The notes beneath the pieces were generated by a model. That model was given only the letters and a program-made list of their open reading frames with translations. It was not told the origin of the DNA and ran no database searches. From Methanothrix sp. (GTDB lineage: Archaea; Halobacteriota; Methanosarcinia; Methanotrichales; Methanotrichaceae), in assembly GCA_028688175.1 (NCBI GenBank), contig JAQTYS010000088.1, forward strand, positions 1 through 10,042: a stretch of 10,042 bases of DNA, read 5' to 3'. This document shows, in pieces, positions 6,664 to 10,042 of this stretch; within the stretch, counting starts at the first letter, position 1, and each line of letters starts with the position of its first letter. The position numbers were made by a program, and so were the translations under genes.

Positions 6664-6981
6664 CTAGCGTCTCCCCGGCTTCAAACCGTTTGACCTGAAA
6701 ATGCTCCTTATCCTCCGTTTTTGATAGGCGGATATCTTATCGAATAGAGGGTGGTCCGGCTTGACTCTGAGCAGCGTTATTGAGATGACAAAGGACTCTG
6801 GAACAATCCCCTCCAACAAACAGACTATGCCGCCCTCATAGCCGGAATCGAATACCTTGGTTATCATCAACTGCGTGTCAGCCGTGATATTTTTCCCGTT
6901 TTGGGAAAGATAGCTGCCCAAGTCCTCCGTTGGGTAAACGGGAATGGGCAAATGGCTTTCCATCTCTTCAATCAGCTTCAT
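6664..6981 (-). CDS. Hypothetical protein, 105 residues
   Basis: I do not recognise this protein. It begins MKLIEEMESHLPIPVYPTED and is a soluble, mixed alpha/beta-looking sequence. The middle (VFDSGYEGGIVCLLEG, then VISITLLRVKPDHPLF) reads as alternating strands, and a basic C-terminal helix (YQKRRIRSIFRSNGLKPGRR) ends it. No signal peptide, membrane segment or catalytic motif is visible. AGGCAGGAAAT immediately before ATG 6981 supports the start. It follows the 152-residue minus-strand gene after 51 bases, so the two probably form an operon. Its last ten codons lie just beyond the decayed end of the DUF2461 pseudogene, and the stop codon at 6664 may have been supplied by junction sequence, so the native C-terminus may differ. 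Confidence 0.6.
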   Translation of the reverse strand: MKLIEEMESHLPIPVYPTEDLGSYLSQNGKNITADTQLMITKVFDSGYEGGIVCLLEGIVPESFVISITLLRVKPDHPLFDKISAYQKRRIRSIFRSNGLKPGRR

Positions 6982-7032
6982 ATTTCCTGCCTCTATTTTT
7001 ATGTTTGAAGCAACGCATGATGCAGCAATTGC

Positions 7033-7491
7033 TCACCTCAATGAAAAAAGCTCCTTGTCATTGAACAGTGTACAATATTCATCTTTTTCGCTTATGCATC
7101 GGTTTGGACATGCTACACAAATACTGAGGAGTCCATCCCAGGCTTTGGAAAGAACATTCAACATTTTATTGATCATTCTATCGTCAATATTCGGAAAATA
7201 TGATTCAATCAGTTCATATGAAAGACATACCTTTTTAATTTTACCAGATACTTGCAGTAAAATAACATCCTTCAGTTTCTTCGAGGTACAAATTGAAAAC
7301 TCCGCAAGGACATCGTCACTGATTTTGTTTTTCTTTAGTCGATATCCAATATCCTTCTTCATATTATCATATATCTCTATTGATAGTTCATAGCAAAACC
7401 AGTTAAGTTTTATTTTCTCACTCTCATTGGAATAGAATGATGTAGGTTTTATCATGCCAAGTCCGGTTTTCCTTTTCTCTTTCACAATCAT
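7033..7491 (-). CDS. Hypothetical protein with a C-terminal cysteine cluster, 152 residues
   Basis: The function is unknown. The sequence is Lys-, Ile- and Ser-rich and A+T-rich in codon use. It is mainly helical-looking with no membrane segment. Near the C-terminus stands WDGLLSICVACPNRCISEKD, then EYCTLFND: four cysteines in a C-x2-C-x3-C-x7-C arrangement that could bind zinc or a metal cluster. I have an impression of similar Cys-ending small proteins in methanogen genomes but cannot name a family. ATG 7491 has no Shine-Dalgarno. A TATA-like tttttaaaat on the minus strand at about 7514-7523 lies some 25-30 bases upstream, fitting a leaderless transcript. A second Met at residue 13 (MIKPTSFYSNESEK) is an alternative start. 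It is the first gene of a probable operon with the 105-residue gene. Confidence 0.65.
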   Translation of the reverse strand: MIVKEKRKTGLGMIKPTSFYSNESEKIKLNWFCYELSIEIYDNMKKDIGYRLKKNKISDDVLAEFSICTSKKLKDVILLQVSGKIKKVCLSYELIESYFPNIDDRMINKMLNVLSKAWDGLLSICVACPNRCISEKDEYCTLFNDKELFSLR

Positions 7492-7669
7492 GTATCGATG
7501 ATTATTCGTTTGATTTTAAAAAGAATATGCTCAAAGTTGCCAATGCACCCCGTCTCAGACCAAAGTAGCGCGTGCTCGGGCTTGGGTCTGTTGATCGTTC
7601 TCCGTTTTTCTTGCCGGCACCCTCTTGCATGCAAAAAATTATCTAAAGCTTGCCGACCTATTCATTCTT
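7492..7669. promoter_or_regulatory. Divergent spacer with promoters for the unknown operon and the DUF2461 gene
   Basis: The minus-strand promoter candidate is at about 7514-7523 (ttttaaaaag on the plus strand). The plus-strand candidate is aaaaaattatctaaa at 7633-7647, about 29 bases before ATG 7670 and duplicated before the pseudogene. Between them, about 7540-7620 is G+C-richer with no convincing gene. Confidence 0.4.
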
Positions 7670-8392
7670 ATGTCCCCATTCCCGCCCATCCTCTCATTCC
7701 TGCACTCTCTCCGCGAGAACAACAACCACGAATGGTTCGAATCCCATCGCCCCGAGTACGATGAAGCCAGAGAGCTCTTCCAGGATTTCATCCAGGGCCT
7801 CATCTTCCGTTTCGATTCAGTCGAGCCCCTGGGCGATCTCCCGGCCAAAGATGCCATCTTTCGCATCCATAACGATATGCGCTTCGCCAAAAACAAGCCG
7901 CCCTACAAGGATCACTTCTCTGCTGTGCTCGCTCCCGGCGGCAGGCACTCTCTGCGCCTGCCCTACTACATCCACATCATGCCCGGCGGGTCGCTCCTGG
8001 CGGGAGGGGCGCACATGCCTACGTCCGCAGACCTGCAGGCCATCCGCGCCTCCATCGCCGAGGACCCGACGCCGCTAAAGAGGGTGATCGAGGCTCCCGA
8101 ATTTGGCAAGTATTTCGGCGAAGTATCCGGGGAGAGGCTCAAGAGCGCGCCGCGAGGCTACGCCCCCGACCACCCCCAGATCGATTGGCTTCGCCTCAAG
8201 CAATTCACGCTCGTCCACCAGCTAAGCGATAAGAGAGTGCTGGCGGAGGATTTTGCCGACTACGCCCTGAGGGTATTCTCTGCCATGAAGCCGTTCTTTG
8301 ACTATCTTCAACCGCTCGTCGGTCAGCAGATGCGCCCCGCCAGGGTTTTGCCAAAAAAGAAGAAGGGCGAAAAGGGGGTGGAGAGATTTTAG
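7670..8392 (+). CDS. DUF2461 (TIGR02453) family protein
   Basis: This is a 240-residue cytoplasmic protein of a widespread family without an established biochemical role. Family hallmarks are FLHSLRENNNHEWFESHRPEY at residues 10-30 (helix with NNN-x-x-WF and an acidic/aromatic tail). RFAKNKPPYKDHF at 71-83 corresponds to the usual R-F-x-K-x-K-x-PYK motif, and YYIHIMPGGSLLAGGAHMP at 99-117 is the strand-turn with conserved glycines. Length fits the family, roughly 220-240. The frame is open back to 7625, but the pseudogene copy starts at the equivalent of ATG 7670 and the TATA-like box sits 29 bases before it, so 7670 is preferred. The C-terminus is basic (PKKKKGEKGVERF). Its G+C-rich coding matches rfcL and pycA, so it looks resident while the genes between are foreign. 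Confidence 0.88.
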   Translation: MSPFPPILSFLHSLRENNNHEWFESHRPEYDEARELFQDFIQGLIFRFDSVEPLGDLPAKDAIFRIHNDMRFAKNKPPYKDHFSAVLAPGGRHSLRLPYYIHIMPGGSLLAGGAHMPTSADLQAIRASIAEDPTPLKRVIEAPEFGKYFGEVSGERLKSAPRGYAPDHPQIDWLRLKQFTLVHQLSDKRVLAEDFADYALRVFSAMKPFFDYLQPLVGQQMRPARVLPKKKKGEKGVERF

Positions 8393-8410
8393 GGAGGAAA
8401 ATATTGATAA

Positions 8411-8504
8411 TGCGATTGATGATCATGAAAAAAATAGATATGCGTGAGGATCATCGCATCAAGCCGAAATGCAAGCTTGCTTTCGGCGTCATTTGTCCAA
8501 TTTT
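8411..8504. terminator. Convergent hairpin region between DUF2461 and the dockerin receptor gene
   Basis: Two inverted repeats lie in the 115-base convergent spacer. The first pairs tgcgat...gatc (8411-8424, with a four-base bulge) with gatcatcgca (8449-8458). The second is a tight hairpin: gccgaaa (8463-8469), a palindrome gcaagcttgc (8471-8480), then tttcggc (8481-8487), followed on the plus strand by attttt at 8499-8505. A hairpin plus T-run would end DUF2461 transcription. Archaeal termination depends mainly on T-runs, so the role of the stems is uncertain. Confidence 0.35.
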
Positions 8505-8507
8505 TGC

Positions 8508-9806
8508 TCAATTGTCTGGATACCCCAGCACGATCCCCTCTGGATAGGCCAGTCCCAAGAACTGCTCAAGATATTCTTTGTATATCTTCTCAGGATCGAT
8601 GTCTAGCTTCGGATGCAGCCACTTGGCATAGTAGGCGTCGCCCACAATTCCGTCCGGTCCCCAGGCAATCTCCGTGCTGATCAGATAGGCCCGATTATTT
8701 TTGACCGCATCCAGATTGCTCCAACCTGCCCGGCCTTCGATGTAGTTCTTCAGGATCTCGGCAGCTTGTTCGCTGCTGTTCCAGCCGGCATTTCCGCTGC
8801 CCGGGGCAAGAGACTTTATTATCACATCAGGATTCTCTTTGAGTATCCATTCGCTGTCTAACTTGGGGTACTCGGGAAGGTCTGCTGCTATATTCCTGCC
8901 GCCTGCAAAGCTGCTGACACAGTCACCACTGCTGCCTTTTCCGTAGCTGGAAATCTCAGAAATGGTGTTCTTTGTGCCCCATTCCATGAAGAGACGTGGT
9001 TTGTCTTCCTCCTGGAGAGCAGCTACATAATCCTTGATGGGCTGATCGTAATTGCTGCGCCACTGCAAATATTTATCTGCCTGCTCATTCTTGTTCAGGA
9101 GGAATCCCAGGGTTTTAATCTCCGAGCGGAGGATGTTGTCCCTATAGAAGTCAAGGCCAATAACAGCAATGTCCGCGGATTTGAGGCTCTCCTCCAGCTT
9201 GCTGGCTCTCTCCAGGTTGGCAGAAGTTATGACGATATCCGGATGAAGTTTAACAATAGACTCGCTGTCGGGAGCAGACCAGGTTCCTACCGCCGGTTTA
9301 TCTGCCAGATCAGGATAGTAGTATCTGGCTTCTTTGATGTCTGAAGATACCCCAACCATCATATCCTGAGCCATCAGTATTTTGGCAGCCTCGTTCCTGT
9401 AGGTGCCCAGAGCTATCAGCTTATTTACCGGCATCTTGATGGTGACATTGCGATCGATGGAGTCGGCAATGGTCAGTTCCTTCTCCTCGCCTTTTATGAT
9501 CTCATTTATCCTATCGACGTCCTGGGCATCGATCTTGCCGTCATAATTGGCGTCGGCAAGTTTTGTGGGTGCGTTGCTGCCACTGATTATCCCCTGTACA
9601 AATGCAGCATCCGCTTCGTTGATCTCATCATCCATATTGGCATTTCCGAATATGCTGAGGAGATCATCCGAGGCTTCGCTGGCCATAGTCAGAGGCAAAG
9701 CTGCAGACAGGATTGCCAGTGCCATGATCATCAAAAAACAGGTCCGCCATCTCTGGGCAGTGCCTGTCTTTTCATCTCTAATAACATCTTCCACGATATG
9801 TATCAT
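8508..9806 (-). CDS. ABC transporter substrate-binding protein with N-terminal dockerin repeats
   Basis: This 432-residue exported receptor is predicted to deliver iron-chelate, cobalamin or a similar metal complex to an ABC importer. A positively charged start and a hydrophobic segment at about residues 24-42 (FLMIMALAILSAALPLTMA) form a signal peptide or anchor. Two EF-hand-like dockerin loops follow, NANMDDEINEAD at 55-66 and DANYDGKIDAQD at 85-96, each followed by a helix, expected to bind calcium. From about residue 110 the sequence fits the BtuF/FecB-type periplasmic-binding fold (PF01497): IALGTYRNEAAKILMAQDMMVGVSSD, then LHPDIVITSANL, and later WILKENPDVIIKS. The end (DPEKIYKEYLEQFLGL) is typical of methanogen members. 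TATA-like tgtatatagt at 9854-9863 lies upstream. Permease and ATPase genes are not in the window. The ligand cannot be read from sequence. Confidence 0.88.
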   Translation of the reverse strand: MIHIVEDVIRDEKTGTAQRWRTCFLMIMALAILSAALPLTMASEASDDLLSIFGNANMDDEINEADAAFVQGIISGSNAPTKLADANYDGKIDAQDVDRINEIIKGEEKELTIADSIDRNVTIKMPVNKLIALGTYRNEAAKILMAQDMMVGVSSDIKEARYYYPDLADKPAVGTWSAPDSESIVKLHPDIVITSANLERASKLEESLKSADIAVIGLDFYRDNILRSEIKTLGFLLNKNEQADKYLQWRSNYDQPIKDYVAALQEEDKPRLFMEWGTKNTISEISSYGKGSSGDCVSSFAGGRNIAADLPEYPKLDSEWILKENPDVIIKSLAPGSGNAGWNSSEQAAEILKNYIEGRAGWSNLDAVKNNRAYLISTEIAWGPDGIVGDAYYAKWLHPKLDIDPEKIYKEYLEQFLGLAYPEGIVLGYPDN

Positions 9807-9816
9807 ATATTCTCAC

Positions 9817-9831
9817 TGATGCGATGCATCA
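9817..9831. promoter_or_regulatory. Candidate operator: short inverted repeat before the receptor gene
   Basis: tgatgc-gat-gcatca is a perfect 6-base inverted repeat with a 3-base spacer, 11 bases before the receptor ATG at 9806. It lies about 25-30 bases downstream of the TATA-like element at 9854-9863, so it would overlap the transcription start. Repressors of metal uptake genes often bind there. Short palindromes occur by chance, so this is tentative. Confidence 0.25.
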
Positions 9832-9864
9832 ATGTCATTGGTTATAACTATTTTGTATATAGTG

Positions 9865-10042
9865 TTAATATAAGCAAAGGAATGCGTCCTTCATGTCGTC
9901 CTGATAATGAAAATAAACAGGTCCGCCCAAAGACTTAGCATGTTGGTTTGCCACTTCCTTGCGCCGGATCTGTGCGTTCTCTCTATTCACCACATTGGCC
10001 ACTAAATGCTGATCTTCTTTAGAGTCATCATCCCGCCAACCA
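9865..10042 (-). CDS. C-terminal end of an unidentified protein, cut by the right window edge
   Basis: A minus-strand frame is open from the window edge to a TAA at 9865-9867, giving 58 residues. They include DDDSKEDQHLVANVVN, then IRRKEVANQHAKSLGGPVYF and a last stretch HYQDDMKDAFLCLY. The residue mix (charged helix, then a Gly-Pro turn and an aromatic strand) looks like real protein, but I do not recognise it. The stop is 58 bases before the receptor start on the same strand, leaving room for the receptor's own TATA element. A chance open frame of this length is possible. Confidence 0.4.
   Translation of the reverse strand, partial: GWRDDDSKEDQHLVANVVNRENAQIRRKEVANQHAKSLGGPVYFHYQDDMKDAFLCLY

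Noticed and set aside
7540..7620. Open minus-strand frame in the spacer before the DUF2461 gene
   Set aside because: It has no start or ribosome-binding signal and low-complexity residues, and it overlaps the promoter of the adjacent operon.
1..10042. tRNA, rRNA, CRISPR array, integrase or transposase that could explain the island
   Set aside because: I saw no cloverleaf-like gene, no regularly spaced short repeats and no recombinase-like protein on either strand. A structured RNA search could still find something small.

Overview
The window looks like chromosomal DNA of a methanogenic archaeon, most likely in the Methanosarcinales and plausibly Methanothrix/Methanosaeta. The evidence is a stand-alone biotin carboxylase subunit of the PycA type, an archaeal replication factor C large subunit with a C-terminal PCNA-binding (PIP) motif, and a substrate-binding lipoprotein-like receptor fused to dockerin repeats, an architecture common in that group. 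Several genes have TATA-like A+T-rich boxes about 25-35 bases before the start codon and weak or no Shine-Dalgarno sequence, which fits archaeal, partly leaderless transcription. The genus is an inference.

Layout. Positions 1-1138 (minus) hold the N-terminal part of pycA, cut by the left edge. A short divergent promoter region separates it from a plus-strand group: an 80-residue two-helix membrane protein (1241-1483), a split-barrel flavin/pyridoxamine-phosphate-oxidase-like protein (1526-1954) and rfcL (1967-3628). Positions 3629-7669 are an accessory region of lower and patchy G+C. It holds a small gene overlapping a PIN-domain gene (probable toxin-antitoxin pair, 3682-4322), a decayed second copy of the rfcL 3' end (4330-4626), a convergent DUF262-HNH endonuclease gene (4631-6001), a truncated and nonsense-mutated copy of a DUF2461 gene (6256-6630), and two minus-strand genes of unknown function (6664-7491). 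The intact DUF2461 gene follows at 7670-8392. A convergent, hairpin-containing spacer leads to a minus-strand dockerin/periplasmic-binding-protein gene (8508-9806). The C-terminal end of one more minus-strand open frame (9865-10042) is cut by the right edge.

The most notable feature is the organisation of the accessory region. Its outer borders are two intact genes, rfcL and the DUF2461 gene. A decayed partial copy of each lies inside, on either side of the DUF262-HNH gene. The order is rfcL / PIN module / rfcL-tail pseudogene / DUF262-HNH / DUF2461 pseudogene / two unknown genes / DUF2461. Each small cassette is therefore bracketed by a gene and a degenerate piece of the same gene. This suggests cassette gain by recombination that rebuilt a complete copy of the border gene each time. 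The cargo (PIN module, DUF262-HNH nuclease) is typical of defence or stress islands.
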